A stretch of DNA of 64,000 nt from Enoplolaimus lenunculus (Eukaryota > Nematoda > Enoplea > Enoplida > Thoracostomopsidae), in contig JASANG010002509.1 of assembly GCA_030248215.1 (NCBI GenBank), positions 558,001-622,000 of the forward strand, given 5' to 3'. Positions 11,746 through 23,830 of the stretch are shown here, in pieces (position 1 is the first letter of the stretch; the number at the start of each line of letters is the position of its first letter). The translations under genes were made by a program, and so were the position numbers. The notes beneath the pieces are model-generated. The model was not told the DNA's origin and did not search any database. It was given only the letters and a program-made list of their open reading frames with translations.

Positions 11746-12044
11746 AAGTCGTAGAGTAATTTTTAGCTTTAGTTTTAAATTTTGTTTTAGGCATAAGCTT
11801 AATACACTACTGTGACGCCCTGAAGACTAACATTGGCCGAAAAATTTGTACAGTTTAATAGTAAAGGCTATACTTATGTAAAATCAACTGGTATTTTAAT
11901 TTTTGATTAAAACTTCGTTATGAATGAAAAGTTTGAGAAGCGAAATTGAAATAATCTACAATAGAACTAAAATTGAAAAATGAAAACTTGTAAACTGTAT
12001 ATTTTATAATGTTGACCACGCAAGCACACTGGTGGAGCAAACTG

Positions 12045-12204
12045 CACTGCAAACAATGGTGAGCCAAATTGACTGCCTCCGAAATAGGATCAACTGGACT
12101 GCATAAACAGAGTCAAATTCGACGCCGCACGAGTCAAATGTGCACCTATAGGTGAGTTGAATTTGACTCTGGTGGAGTCGAATTTGACTCACCATTTTGC
12201 AGTG
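12045..12204. mobile_element. Family B MITE, short copy
   Basis: CACTGCAAACAATGGTGAGC and CACCATTTTGCAGTG ends; the right inner arm is reduced. Confidence 0.72.
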
Positions 12205-12427
12205 TGGCAGTAAAAGGTGCCATATTATAGTCTAGCGTAGTCTTTTCCTGTAAAAAAAAATTTTTTAAGTTTAACATTTTATGTTGAAAAGAAATATTGG
12301 CAAAATAGTTAGAAATTTATACATACAATGTTCGCTAGTGTTCCGCGTTTTTAAACACTTTTAAAAGTTTAATGTACCAAAATTTCTGTATTGTATAAAA
12401 CGACAATTTGAAACTCATTTTTGAGTA

Positions 12428-12624
12428 CACTGCAAAAAATATTGAGTCAACTTGACTCTCTCCGAAATAGGCTTTTCCGGACTACACAAATTGAGACAAA
12501 TTTGACTCACCCAAGTTGCTAAATGATTCGAATTTGATTCTGGTAGAGTCAAATTTGGCTCCAGTTTGTGTAGTCCCGAGCCTATTTCGGAGAGAGTCAA
12601 TTTGACTCACCATTTTTTGCTGTG
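12428..12624. mobile_element. Family B MITE
   Basis: CACTGCAAAAAATATTGAGT and CACCATTTTTTGCTGTG ends, TA on both flanks. Confidence 0.78.
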
Positions 12625-12827
12625 TACACTTTCCAAATTTATTGTTAAAATTAGCAAATTTAACAAATCTTTTTTATTCCCTAAAATTTTAGTCGATCAC
12701 TCAGACTACACATTTTATCACCTTCAATTGCATCGTAATATTCACACTGTTTCTCTTTAACTTTTGTATGCCGACATACCATTTTATACGCCAAAAATAC
12801 ACAAAAAGACGTGTGCAGCCAGTTTAG

Positions 12828-13030
12828 GCTCATGTAAAGATCAGGGGCGGAACGTTTTTCTGTGGGAGTACACTACAAGTAAGCTTATGACTTAGACTAA
12901 TTTTTTGCTTGGCTTAGGCTTTAAGCTTAGGCTTATAAATACACTCTACGCTTAGGCTTAGACTTAGGCTTAGGCTTAGGGTTAGGAATAGGCTTATATA
13001 AACAGTTCCGCCCCTGTTCTCTACATTGGC
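12828..13030. mobile_element. Family A MITE, minus orientation
   Basis: Left end GGCTCATGTAAAGATCAGGG, right end CCTGTTCTCTACATTGGC, with TTAGGCTTAGGCTTAGG in the core. Confidence 0.78.
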
Positions 13031-13809
13031 ACCAGTTGAGAACATTTTCGACTGCGGAAACACTAAATTTATACAGCCACAGCATCTGTTTGCCATATGA
13101 CACAACACAGCAAATCGCTCTGCCAAAATTGGCTATTTTATTGATTTTTGGCACGTGTGTATAATACGCACAATTTTTGTTATTTAGATGTAACGGAAGC
13201 ATGCGTTTAGCGATCAAGGTTCCAACCGGAACGTAATATTGACTGAATCGGAATGCAAATTTTGTCGCAATTTCAGCGCCAGAAACGGAATCCGGTCGGA
13301 ACTCATTTAAATATAACCTAACCTACAAAAAGCTAAACTAAGACGCAGTTAGCATCGTTTAAAAGGTAATTTAACATCTATTAAATCGCTAGTTTAGGTA
13401 TCATTTCCTTTGATATTATCTTCCAAGCAGTAGTTAAAATAGCCCATTTATTCACGGCGTAAACGAACTTTGTGCTTGAAATATTGGCGTCTTAGAGTAT
13501 AAATTAGTGTTTAGGGCTGAACAATTAACAAACTAAACAAACCACCATATTAATCTTATTTGCTATATGAAACGCAGGAAAGAGAAATAGGGGCGTTCTG
13601 TGTGTTTCGAAAACGTTAGAAAAATCAGAAAAAAGTCTTTTTTCCAGCTTAAATACTGTTCCGCCCCTGTTCTTTACATTGGCCCATGAGGCATCCCATG
13701 GCGTGGCATTGGCTTGCTTTTGCATGCACAATGTAGTTAAGTATTCAACGCGTGTCTACTGAAATATATCCGAGAATCAGACATTCGGTATCTGCACATA
13801 TTCTATGCA
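13031..13809. other. No gene recognised
   Basis: Apart from the family A terminal fragment at 13655-13687, only AT-rich DNA. Confidence 0.4.
13655..13687. mobile_element. Family A MITE terminal fragment
   Basis: A solitary right end (CTGTTCCGCCCCTGTTCTTT then ACATTGGCCC) without a telomere-like core. Confidence 0.6.
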
Positions 13810-14130
13810 TTTACTAAAAACAGCTGAGAATTTTGCAAGTTTTACTAAAAACAGCTGAGAATTTTGCAAGTTTTACTAAAAACAGCTGAGAATTTTGCAA
13901 GTTTTACTAAAAACAGCTGAGAATTTTGCAAGTTTTACTAAAAACAGCTGAGAATTTTGCAAGTTTTACTAAAAACAGCTGAGAATTTTGCAAGTTTTAC
14001 TAAAAACAGCTGAGAATTTTGCAAGTTTTACTCAAAACAGCTGAGAATTTTGCAAATTTTACTAAAAACAGCTGAGAATTTTGCAAGCTTTACTCAAAAC
14101 AGCTGAGAATTTTGCAAATTTTACTAAACG
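13810..14130. repeat. Minisatellite, 30-bp unit
   Basis: About 10.6 copies of TTTACTAAAAACAGCTGAGA then ATTTTGCAAG. The first seven are nearly identical; the last ones alternate CTCAAAA and CTAAAAA variants. Confidence 0.92.
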
Positions 14131-14601
14131 TTGAAAAGGACTCATAAACCGTTTCGAGGTGGGACAAATTTACTATTTTAATTTGAACCATACAGCGATT
14201 GCAAATTCTGCTAATAGAAGCGTCTAACTGAGCCACTTAGCTAATTTAATTTCTCAAACCCAGGTTTATTTATGGTAGATTTAAACGTTAAACTGCACTT
14301 GGAACGCGGTGTTGGCAATTGAAGAGCTGGACTGTTGGTTTTTAAATTAACAAAGCGAATTTTAATATTAATTTACGTAAGTTACTGTCTCCACTGAATG
14401 TGTTCTGTTACCGATTGTATTTAGAGCTAACGGTGATTCTATCAAGAGCATACCTAATCTGAATTACAGGTAGCGTTCAAGTTCAACAGTAAAGGTCACT
14501 CCAAGCATCATGTTGGAAACCTAGTTTCTCATAAACCGGCTGTTATTTTGTTTCCGAATAATCGGATCAAATAGTTACCAAAACTGTTGACGCCTTCCAG
14601 G

Positions 14602-14732
14602 CCACTGACCAACTCGCCTTCAGGAGGGGTATACGAGTTTTCAACGACTTACAAGCAGGATTGAAAACTTTCAAAGTGGGCAAAATGTTTCAAGAGGGGC
14701 TCAGATTCCTGCCCCCTCCCCCTGGTTACGGG
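14602..14732. mobile_element. Family F MITE
   Basis: CCAACTCGCCTTCAGGAGGG at the left, CCCCCTGGTTACGGGTCC at the right. Confidence 0.62.
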
Positions 14733-14787
14733 TCCCACTCTTTTACAACTTGATTTAATAGGCTTACTCTTGTTTCATCCTTCCCTT

Positions 14788-14948
14788 GGCCGATGTTACT
14801 TTTACGGCCGTAACTGTAGATTAAGCGTATTCCTAAGCCTAAGCCTAAAGCGTAAGCCTAAGCCTAAGCAAAAAATGTTGTCTAGAATGTAAACCTACTG
14901 TTTACAGGCCAACCAGAAACCGGGACGGCCCTAAAAGTAACATGGGCC
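14788..14948. mobile_element. Family A MITE with perfect 8-bp target duplication
   Basis: Ends GGCCGATGTTACTTTTACGG and AAAAGTAACATGGGCC, flanked on both sides by CTTCCCTT. This is one of three copies that fix the duplication length at 8 bp. Confidence 0.85.
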
Positions 14949-15135
14949 CTTCCCTTCATGCTGGGTATAACGCGATTGAATCATGCTACCGTTGACTATC
15001 GCTTCGGTGTATCGCGTACAAGACTCATTGTAAGTGGTTGCCTCGTCGCAAAAACTTTTCTTGTATACAGAGAAAAACAGCCGATCAGCCGATCATTGCA
15101 CACGGCCGAAACGCAGTCAAAGTATTGACTTGGGC

Positions 15136-15302
15136 GGGCTTGTAGCCAAGGAAGTTCCAGGGGGGCTCAGTTCCCCCTGAATACATTTTTGCCCCTCTAG
15201 AAGATTTTCAACCTTGCTTGTAAGTCATTGAAAACGTTTAAATGCCTCACCTGAAAAATTATAACCCCCTAACAAGGTGAGCTATCTACGGGCCTTGGCG
15301 TA
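15136..15302. mobile_element. Family F MITE, opposite orientation
   Basis: GGGCTTGTAGCCAAGGAAGT at the left, ACAAGGTGAGCTATCTACGG at the right; ACCTTGCTTGTAAGTCATTG interior. Confidence 0.68.
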
Positions 15303-15745
15303 GGGTACGCAAGTAAAATTCGGTTTAGAAATTTTGCAATCAAAGCTGCAACAGTGACAAATTTTCTCAATTTGTTACTCTATGCCTACCGGTACAAAAA
15401 TTGTTTACGAAAGCTGGGGGGTGCAACTTCACACCCGCTTACTCAAATAACCTGTTGGCGCCTATGGAACACGGTACGGTCTGACATTTATTCGATATCG
15501 TTTTCATTTGAAGTGATTCTGGTTTTGATTTTTGTTTTTAATAGTTGGCTGTAGCCGTGGTAAAGAGTTTATTTAGCATCGTATTGCACTTTTTTTCACA
15601 AGACACCGTCAAGCTGACAACTACAATGGAACAAGGTGGAACGTCGTTTCCGCCGACATTTTCGGTCGTCTTATCCGACAAATTTGTCAACTGCATTTAA
15701 ACAGTCTTATGGCAAAAAATATTTTTATTTTCTCTCCATAAAATC

Positions 15746-15933
15746 GGTGCATGTAAAGATCAGGGGCGCAACGGTTTCTGTGGGACTAGAAGAGAGTAAG
15801 CTTAAGCTTTAGACTGATTTTCTGCATGGGTTAGGCTTAGGCTTAGGAATATGCTCATTCTTACGCGAAGGCTTAGGCTTAGACTTAGGAATAAGCTTAT
15901 AGCACTGTTCCACCACTGTTCTTTACATTGGCC
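15746..15933. mobile_element. Family A MITE, minus orientation
   Basis: GCATGTAAAGATCAGGGGCG at the left, GTTCTTTACATTGGCC at the right, with a TTAGGCTTAGG core and GAATATGCTCATTCTTACGC between blocks. Confidence 0.75.
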
Positions 15934-16183
15934 GATAAGTTGAACGTCTCCTCTTGTAACAATTATTTGTTGCGGGCATCGAAACAGTGCGAGTAAAAGG
16001 GCTAAACGGTCTGATAGTTAATACTGTCAGCTCGAAGAAATCCATTAATAGGGCAAGTTTCTGGTCAGTTGTAATAGAAGTGTTGTATTTACAATAATTA
16101 GACACACATTTCTGTAGTGCCAGAGCCAGGGAATCAACGAAATTGGGAGATGATTATTTTTCCTCCGATCATGTACGCAAATA

Positions 16184-16438
16184 CACTGTATATTCTAGTG
16201 AGTTGATTTTAACTCAGAATGAATTCCATAACTCAGTCTGAGTTATACGACTGTCACAACTCGTAATTCTGAGTTGATGCAACTTACTCTGATTTAATAA
16301 TCAACTTTCCCGGAATGAATTCAACTTAGGTTGAGAATTAACTCAACTCAGAGTGAGTTAAAATTTTTACTGTTATTAAGTAGGAAATAAATAACTTTCC
16401 GTCTGAGTTGATTAATTAACTCATTGGAATTTACAGTG
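16184..16438. mobile_element. Family I fold-back element, TA-flanked
   Basis: CACTGTATATTCTAGTGAGT and GGAATTTACAGTG ends with TA on both sides. The interior is built of AACTCAGA and TCTGAGTT blocks in both orientations. Confidence 0.68.
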
Positions 16439-17731
16439 TAGTTTTTCTGAGGCTCAAAATGAGTTTTGTTGCAAAATATGAGAGAAATAATAGCAACGTT
16501 GTGCGCAACTCAGATTTAAAATTTTCTTAAAATATCAATAAATTTGCTGAAAACGCGGTGTAAAATTGTAAAATTTTGGCATACAAAAACATCTTTCAAA
16601 CCCAAAAACTGCTGAATCGGCCACGGTGTTTTTTGCCAATTTTACTCATAAAATGGTGCAGATTGACTGTCTCGTGTTAGGATCGCGACCAATTTAAGTA
16701 AAGCATTTTATTGTTGCAGCAAAATTTGTTTATAACCCAAAGAATGGCATGGAAACTTACAGATGATATTTAATTATATATGTTGTAGCCCAAGTCCTAC
16801 TTCAGCCCGATTACGAATTGGGCTAGTCCAAAGCGGAATTGTGCGTTTCCTAATTGGTTACTTGATAATCGTAATCCTGCTTGATCCCACTTTGCTCCGT
16901 AAAACAAACTGTTAGGTAGCCAATAGCTGGCGATAATTTTGTCAATCAGAAAAAAGTATTCGCGTCACCCAATCGTATTTGTGTATAGTATTAAGGTAGT
17001 AACCAATCACAAAGCGGGCACATGTCGCATAAAAAGAATTACGCCGTACGCTAGCCCAAGTAGTAATTACGCCCTGGGCTTGCCCAATTGGGAATTGGCC
17101 TAAATTACGACTTTTGCAACGACATATATACATATGACTATATACTCACGGCGTCAAAACACCATTTCTTTCTTTTGAATTTAGCAATCCTGTCTTAGCA
17201 AATTTACGGTCTGATAAAAATTTTTTGCACTTATCGACTGTATTGTACCAGAATACAACCTGAGGTAAAAAAACGATAACAGGAGGTCATAAAATTTTGC
17301 TCCACATCGTCTGTCCGAGCTGGAGCCAGATGTAGACCATAACAAAATTGTATTACACGTTTAACTGTTTCCTAGTCTCACCAAAATAGATATAAGTCAC
17401 TAAAGGTCTAAAAGATTGTTATAAACGACCGATGGGACGTCTAAAGATCAATATCTTGGCCAGTCTGTAACCCGGCCGGTGACCACAATACACACAAGCG
17501 CCATTAGGCATACTTTTTTTAGTTTGTGCCATCAGGGACAATTAATGCTCGTACAAATTTATTGTTATTTTTTAAGTTAACCGCATACTGCAAACTGCTT
17601 TACCTTGAATCGTATAAAACTGCAATATTCGAACGGTATGTTGTGGGTTAATTTCGGGTAGTTTACGAAACACGTTTATCTAGGCGTAAAATGAAATTTC
17701 AATGAAAGTTTAACGGCACTATAAATCTAAG
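16439..17731. other. No gene recognised
   Basis: About 1.3 kb. It contains AATTGGGCTAG / TTGCCCAATTGGGAATTGG motifs near 16815 and 17090 that could be the ends of a fold-back element. No coding support. Confidence 0.4.
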
Positions 17732-17921
17732 GGCCAATGTTCCTTTTCGGCCTTTACAGTAGATTAAGCGTATTTCTAAACCTAATGCCTAAGCCTAAGC
17801 GTTGCAAAAGCGTGTTTCTAAGCCAAAGCCTAAGCCTGAGCAAAAACAATAGCCTAGAATATAAGCCTACTCTTTCACAGACCCATAACAAACGGGGACG
17901 GCCCATAAAATAACATGGGCC
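17732..17921. mobile_element. Family A MITE, GTTACTTTT subtype
   Basis: Ends GGCCAATGTTCCTTTTCGG and ATAACATGGGCC. Flanks AATCTAAG and GATCTAAG differ at one of eight positions. Confidence 0.8.
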
Positions 17922-18029
17922 GATCTAAGTATAGTCGTAGAAGTCAAACTTGGTGCTGTTTTGACTAAAATTTCAACTGAAAACATCAATTTAGAACCTG
18001 TTTGTAAAATTGGAAAAAAAAACTAGCAG

Positions 18030-18234
18030 CCAAGGTTTAGAACAGGGCCGGAACAGTAGTACAAGCTTATTCCTAAGCCTAATCCTAGCCTAAGCATAGG
18101 CGTAAGCGTAAGAATGAGTCTATACCTTAGCCAAAGCCTAAGCCTAAGCCTAAGCAAAAAATTAGTCTAAAGCTTAAGCTTACTCTATTACAGTCGCACC
18201 GGAAAACGTTCCGTTCCTGTTCTATACATGGGCC
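18030..18234. mobile_element. Family A MITE, AGAACAGGGCCGGAACAG subtype
   Basis: Left part TTTAGAACAGGGCCGGAACA, right end CTATACATGGGCC, with CCTAAGCCTAAGCCTAAGC core repeats. Only about 110 bp from the previous family A copy. Confidence 0.75.
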
Positions 18235-18390
18235 AACCAATCATAACGTTTTATAAAAGTTAAGCATTACCTATTTTTTCCTGGCGGTATATATGAATAT
18301 ATTTTCGGCGATCACCGCTTGAATCACAGATACAGTAGCGACTGTAACAAGCGTTTAAAGACAATTGTTTTTGTGTTAACTTTAGAGTGT

Positions 18391-18680
18391 TAAACTCCAT
18401 TCACACATGCTAGTTGTTGCAACAAAAACTTGCACGGCAACTTGCAATTTCTAAGTTTGGTCACAAAACAGCTTTGAAGTTTTGCAGCGCAAATTATTCA
18501 CTGGAATTCATGCTATTGAATTTAATTCGCACCTGTGAACGCAGTTGCATGTCACTTGAATTTTTTGCAACCTGTAGTTTGATTGGTCAATCGGAATGTT
18601 CGTTTGAACATACTTACAGCTGCAAGTATTTCATGCGAGGTGCAGCTGCAAAGCATTCAATTTTAATTGATGTTTACATT
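18391..18680. mobile_element. Family E MITE
   Basis: AACTCCATTCACACATGCTA at the left; the interior GGTGCAGCTGCAAAG is shared; the right end is lost. Confidence 0.58.
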
Positions 18681-18933
18681 TTAAGTTTATCTGTATACCC
18701 GAGTTAAACGGACTGTTTGTTTCGAAACCTCTAGCATATTTCCAGCCAGTGGTAACTGTTATAGGTTATATTACCTTTATTTATAAAATTGGCCTCTATT
18801 AAGTCTCACAAATCGCTGTTTTTGATGTCTTCAAATCGTATTGCCAGATTTTGTTACAATTGACTAAAACCAGTAAATTGCAAAAACTGCTATTTAATTC
18901 ATACGACAATAAATCGAATCGTCTATAAAAGGC

Positions 18934-19136
18934 AGCCAAACCTAAGCCTAAGCGTTGCAAAAACGTATTTCTAAGCCTAAGCCTAAGCCTATGCCTAAGC
19001 GTTGCAGAAACGTATTCCTAAGCCTAAGCCTAAACCTAAGCATAAGCCTAAGCAAAAAAATGTAACCTAAAATCTAATCCTACACTTTTATAGACCCACC
19101 AGAAACCTGGACGACCCTTAAAGTAACACGAGCCAA
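18934..19136. mobile_element. Family A MITE, left end truncated
   Basis: Dense CCTAAGCCTAAGCCTATGC repeats with two GCGTTGCAAAAACG spacers, then the GTTACTTTT-subtype right arm ending AAAGTAACACGAGCC. No left terminus is visible. Confidence 0.65.
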
Positions 19137-19508
19137 AGACTGTAATCAACGAACACGAGTGACCGCTTGTAACCAAAATAAAACGTCGGTGCAAGCATAA
19201 AACCGTTTCGTTGTTTTAAATTTTTTGAAAATCAATACTCCCCCATAACGTATTAAAATTTGATTTTAAAGCCAAAATTTGAATGAGTAAATAATTTTAT
19301 GTCTGTATAAAAATTCGCTTCATTTTACAATATACGCAAATTACAGCGTTAATACTGACGCTTGCTCGTATGAAAGCTGCCACGCTTTAAAAGGTCAAAA
19401 AACTGCCAACCGCAGAAACTCCCAACAGGCTCAACAAAACTCTCATACATCAATGTCTTCATGATGGTGTAGATAAAGCAATAAAAATTTCAGCCCGTGT
19501 TGCTTTAA

Positions 19509-19796
19509 GGGACGTCCAGGTTTCTCGTGGGTTAAATAAAAAAGTAGGTTTAGATTCTAGATTACTACATTTTTTTGCTTTGGCTTAGGCTTAAGAATAC
19601 GCTTAATCTACTGTTACGCCCCGAAAAGTAACATTAGCCAAAATGTCAAAAACGATTGTAGTTTGTGATTTTTAACGTAGGTTTAGATTCTAGATTACTA
19701 CATTTTTTTGCTTTGGCTTAGGCTTAAGAATACGCTTAATCTACTGTTACGCCCCGAAAAGTAACATTGGCCAAAATGTCAATAACGATTGTAGTT
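19509..19796. mobile_element. Family A MITE with tandemly duplicated right half
   Basis: A minus-oriented copy beginning GGGACGTCCAGGTTTCTCG. Its inner arm, TTAGGC segment, right end (AAAAGTAACATTAGCC) and flank are repeated once more in direct order (about 19553-19676 and 19677-19800), almost without differences, so the duplication is recent. Confidence 0.7.
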
Positions 19797-19800
19797 TGTG

Positions 19801-21097
19801 ATTTTTAACAAAAACAGTATAATTTAATAATAAAACCTGAGTCACGCTAAAATCCAATCAGCTCTCATTAAACGTGGCATTCGCGAAATGGGTAACAGCT
19901 CATTGGTTAACCGCTCCGTAAAAAATACAAGCCGTATCATTCAAGCCTGCAGTTCTATAATTCAACTCCAAAGACGGATCCAAAAGGGCAATGTAGGTAT
20001 TGCCCCACCATACGGGGTTTGAATTCACGAATTAGTGCAAAAATTTACCATTAAACTGGCGTTTGCCTTATTGCTTATTTTGCTGACATGTAGATTTTTA
20101 TGCTACTATACACAACGTGCCCCATGTCAGAAATTTGTGAATCTAGCTTATTATGCACAGTCACGGTACAACGCTTAGGGAGTGCGGGGGGTTCCAAATC
20201 GTGTAGGAATCAAATGATTCAGTGCTTAGCTCGGTCAAAAAAACTGGCTAGGACACATGCTGAAAAATATCGAAACACTTCTATAGACCAGTAAATTTGA
20301 GTCAAAATTGATTTCCAAGCCCCGTATTGAAAAATATTGCCGTTATTGGTATTAAACTTAAAGTTCTACACACACATTGGCTTTTTCTGGTCGGTCGCTC
20401 AAACAATCCCCTTATGTCAATAATGTTTTTCTTTACAAAAGCTTTATTTGATTTTGGTTGATGTGCTGTTGAACGCGTCTTCGAAACACTTTAGTGTGTT
20501 TGGCTTGCATGACGATAGAATCTTCTGCGAAACGAGTTATGCTAATAGATTTTAGACTACATTTCTTTGCTTATAGGTTTAGGCTTTTAGGGATACACTT
20601 TTTCGATGCTTTAGCTTAGGCATAGGAATACCCTTAATCTTCTGTGACGGCTCTTAAAGGTCGCAAGAATCTTTTATATCTATAACGCTGGGCCCTAGGC
20701 CAAGTTGTAATTTAATTATGGTAAAACTCGTGCACACGTTTTTCTCAACGGCCAGATGTCTGACATAGGTTATGCTTACACCCTACTAAAAGGTCTTTTT
20801 CTTAAATAAATTGGCAGAGGGGAATATATCAAGATACATCTCTGTATGCCCCTGATCCAGAGGGAGAAATAAATATTAATAGAACTTCGTTGTCAACATT
20901 AGTAATATTTGTATTCGTTTGAACTTGAAGCTATTTTCTTGCTAAGGTTAATACTTAAATATTGAATCAAAAATGTGAGCGTCAAAGTATATAAAATGTT
21001 TTGTGCCATGTGTGATTTTGCACTTTTTAACAGAAAAATTTCAATACAGGAATTACCGTTTCTTAGTGTTGCTTTTTGCAGCTAATACGGTGATAAC
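19801..21097. other. No gene recognised
   Basis: Holds the decayed family A copy at 20540-20660. Otherwise unsupported. Confidence 0.4.
20540..20660. mobile_element. Decayed family A MITE
   Basis: Inner arm TAGATTTTAGACTACATTTC followed by degenerate TTAGGC-like repeats and AATCTTCTGTGACGGC; both outer ends are missing. Confidence 0.45.
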
Positions 21098-21248
21098 GGT
21101 CCATGTATAGAACAGGGTCGGGTCGTTTATTGCACGGCTGTAATGGAGTCAGTTTAAGCTTTAGACTAATTTTTTTGCTTATGCTTACGCTTAGGTTTAG
21201 GATTGGGTATATTATTTCACTGTTTCGGCCCTGTTCTATACATGGACC
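21098..21248. mobile_element. Family A MITE with perfect 8-bp target duplication
   Basis: Ends GGTCCATGTATAGAACAGGG and CCCTGTTCTATACATGGACC are perfect inverted repeats, flanked on both sides by GTGATAAC. The telomere-like core is short here. Confidence 0.85.
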
Positions 21249-21287
21249 GTGATAACTTTTTCTTAAGAAAAAACCGTAGTACTGCAA

Positions 21288-21413
21288 GCAGGCCTATAGC
21301 CAGGTCATTTTGCTCGGAGGGACAAAAGCTTTTTCAGGAGGAGCGCATGCAAGGGTTTTTGCTGGTTTTACAAGCAAGGTTGAAAATTTACTTGGAGGTT
21401 TAGTCTTGGCTAC
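21288..21413. mobile_element. Family F MITE, shortened
   Basis: GCCTATAGCCAGGTCATTTT at the left, interior TTACAAGCAAGGTTGAAAAT, right end CTTGGCTACG. Confidence 0.62.
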
Positions 21414-22349
21414 GTTCCCGACTTTGAGTCAGTACTTCATTATTTGAATTCAAAACATTGAAGTAATATATGATAACCACGTAAAGAACGGTAATTTAAT
21501 TATTTATGATAAAATGTTTTCATTATTAGTATGCTAGCGTTACCTCCAATTATGCTACTTTAAATCTTTAATTTAAAATCAAATTTACTATTGTACCAAG
21601 ATATATTATAAAATAAAGTTACTTGCGTTTATACATCATTGAAAACTTAAATATTCATTAAATTAAGGTGTTAAATTTGTTCAGTTTTAAAACAGATTTC
21701 TAGCACCATTCAAGCGTTATAAACATTTAAGTGTTCTTAAAAATAAATTTGCAATGGTAGCCTTTTTAGGCATAACTCGTAAACAGTTCTTCTAGATAAA
21801 CATTATTTAGTAATAGTATATACGCTGTATAAAAGCTTAAACTAAACTTGATTTAGCTTAAGCCAATCCAACAATATTAAACTAACTTTCTAGATGAACT
21901 AAACTACCATGTACATTTACTCTTAAATTCATCTAAAATCCGGAAGAATATGTCATAAAAAATTTGCTAATTTCACATCACACTTTATTGCTTACATGAG
22001 CTTCATTCTTGTGCTATAATTCACATATTTAAACATTAAAGCTGGTGTGCCCCACATACCTATTTTAAGCAACTTTCCAGCATTACATTGTTTTACGATA
22101 TTTTCTTCTAACAGAAACGTGATTGGTCTGTGAAAACATAATTTGCATGCAGATTTTTCTTTTTTCGCTAACTTTTGCGCATTGCGCAAAGCCGTCTGAC
22201 TTGTAAATACACCTTATTTGTGTACCTATACCATGCCACATTTTTGAGATTCCTATCATAGTCAAGGACGACAAAATTGCGCCGCTCCGGTTTTAAAGGT
22301 TCTATCATCATGTAATTATGCTAAATAAATATTTATGTAAACACAAAAT
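21414..22349. other. No gene recognised
   Basis: Very AT-rich; paired TTCTAGATAAAC / AACTTTCTAGATGAAC segments suggest another worn fold-back (about 21780-21905). Confidence 0.4.
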
Positions 22350-22521
22350 GGCCGGTGTAAAGAACACGGGCGGAACAGTATTATAAGCATATTCCTAAGC
22401 CTAAGCCTAAGCCTACGCATAAGCCTAAGCCTAAAGCCAGGCAAAAAATGAGTGTAAAGCTTAAGCTTACTTTATTGCAGTCCCACAGAAAAACGTTCCG
22501 CCCGCGATCTTTACACGGGCC
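22350..22521. mobile_element. Family A MITE with perfect 8-bp target duplication
   Basis: Ends GGCCGGTGTAAAGAACACGG and GATCTTTACACGGGCC, flanked on both sides by CACAAAAT. Core CCTAAGCCTAAGCCTAAGC. Confidence 0.87.
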
Positions 22522-23092
22522 CACAAAATGAACGTTTATGCGTAGAGATAACAGGTTTAATTACTAATTCTACACCGTTTTTAAGAACCTTATTAAGCAA
22601 TTATCAAATATACCTCAGTGTTTGTGTAATTACTAAATTTTTAATTTTGCAGAACGCGCTGCATGTTATCGAGTTTGCGTTTGCTTGTAAGCACAAAAGC
22701 ATCGTACTGTTAATAAGAGTTTTGAGTTTATAAATTTTCAATATGGCCTACATTTGGTTTTTAGGTTCGATTTTACTGTATGACGACGTAGTTGCTAAAC
22801 AGAATATGTGCTGTATTATTCGATCGCATGACTCTGCTGGTGTACTAGAACACCGCCAATCGGGTTGGGAGCATTTTGGAAACGAATGAAGGGTTCCTTG
22901 AAAAATCAGAATTGACGACCGATTGGGATCCGAAACCTCTGTTATTTTTGTAATTCGTAGTTCAGAAATACCCTCGTTTGTTTTTGGTAAAATTTCATTT
23001 GTTTACCTATTCGACTGCTATGACTGCGCTCTGTTGATTAATAACTAAAAATATTTCGATAGCACGATATGCAAATTCCTAACTTAGACTGA

Positions 23093-23450
23093 ACTACTCT
23101 CTAAAAACTTAGACTTAATTTATAGCGTAATTAAACTTGAATATTAGTTTTAGTAAAACTTAAATGGCTGGACGGACTAACTGAACTAGAATTTTAAGTT
23201 TTACTTAAACTAATGTGATTTTACGTTTAACACGAGTTTAAATAAACTTATTTTTAGTTTAAGTAACAAGTTCAGCCTAGAAATCGTGTGTAACTAAGAG
23301 GTTAAGCTTAGCTTAAACTAAAAATATGCAAGATTTCAGACGAGTTTAAGCGTAAATCTGCATGTTCGTTAAGTTAATCTAGAAAGTAGTTTAACACTGC
23401 TGAATTATTTTGAACTTAATTCAAATTAGTTTAAGCTTTTAGAGAGTAAC
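23093..23450. mobile_element. Family J fold-back element
   Basis: TACTCTCTAAAAACTTAGAC and AAGCTTTTAGAGAGTAAC are inverted ends. The interior is made of AGTTTAAG-like blocks in both orientations. Confidence 0.65.
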
Positions 23451-23598
23451 CCGTGTAAGATATGACATTTACTTGATATCAAACTTAACTTTCTTGCTGT
23501 CGAAGAAACTTGTCAGTAAATGTTCTTCTAACGCCCGTATGAAATTGCGAGACCAACTATTAACAGGGTAAACATTTCTCCCGCTGACTTCAAAGCTA

Positions 23599-23830
23599 CA
23601 CTGCAAAAAAAATGGTGAGTCAAATTGCCTCTCTCCAAAATAGGCTCTACGGGACTGCGCAACCTGAGTCAAATTCGGCTCCGCCGGTGTCAAATTCGAC
23701 GCACACGAGTCGCTCGTGATTCGAATTTGACTCTGATGGAGTCGAATTTTCCGAATTTTGACTCAGTTTGTGTAGTCCCGAAAAGCCTATTTCGGAGAGA
23801 GTCAATTTGAGTCACCGTTTTTTTGCAGTG
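23599..23830. mobile_element. Family B MITE
   Basis: CACTGCAAAAAAAATGGTGA and CACCGTTTTTTTGCAGTG ends, TA on both flanks. Confidence 0.8.

Noticed and set aside
12933-13217. Lys/Pro-repeat protein
   Set aside because: The repeat NPKPKPKSKPKRR is simply the translation of the TTAGGC core of a family A MITE.
13810-14130. CRISPR-like array
   Set aside because: Plain 30-bp minisatellite; no spacers.
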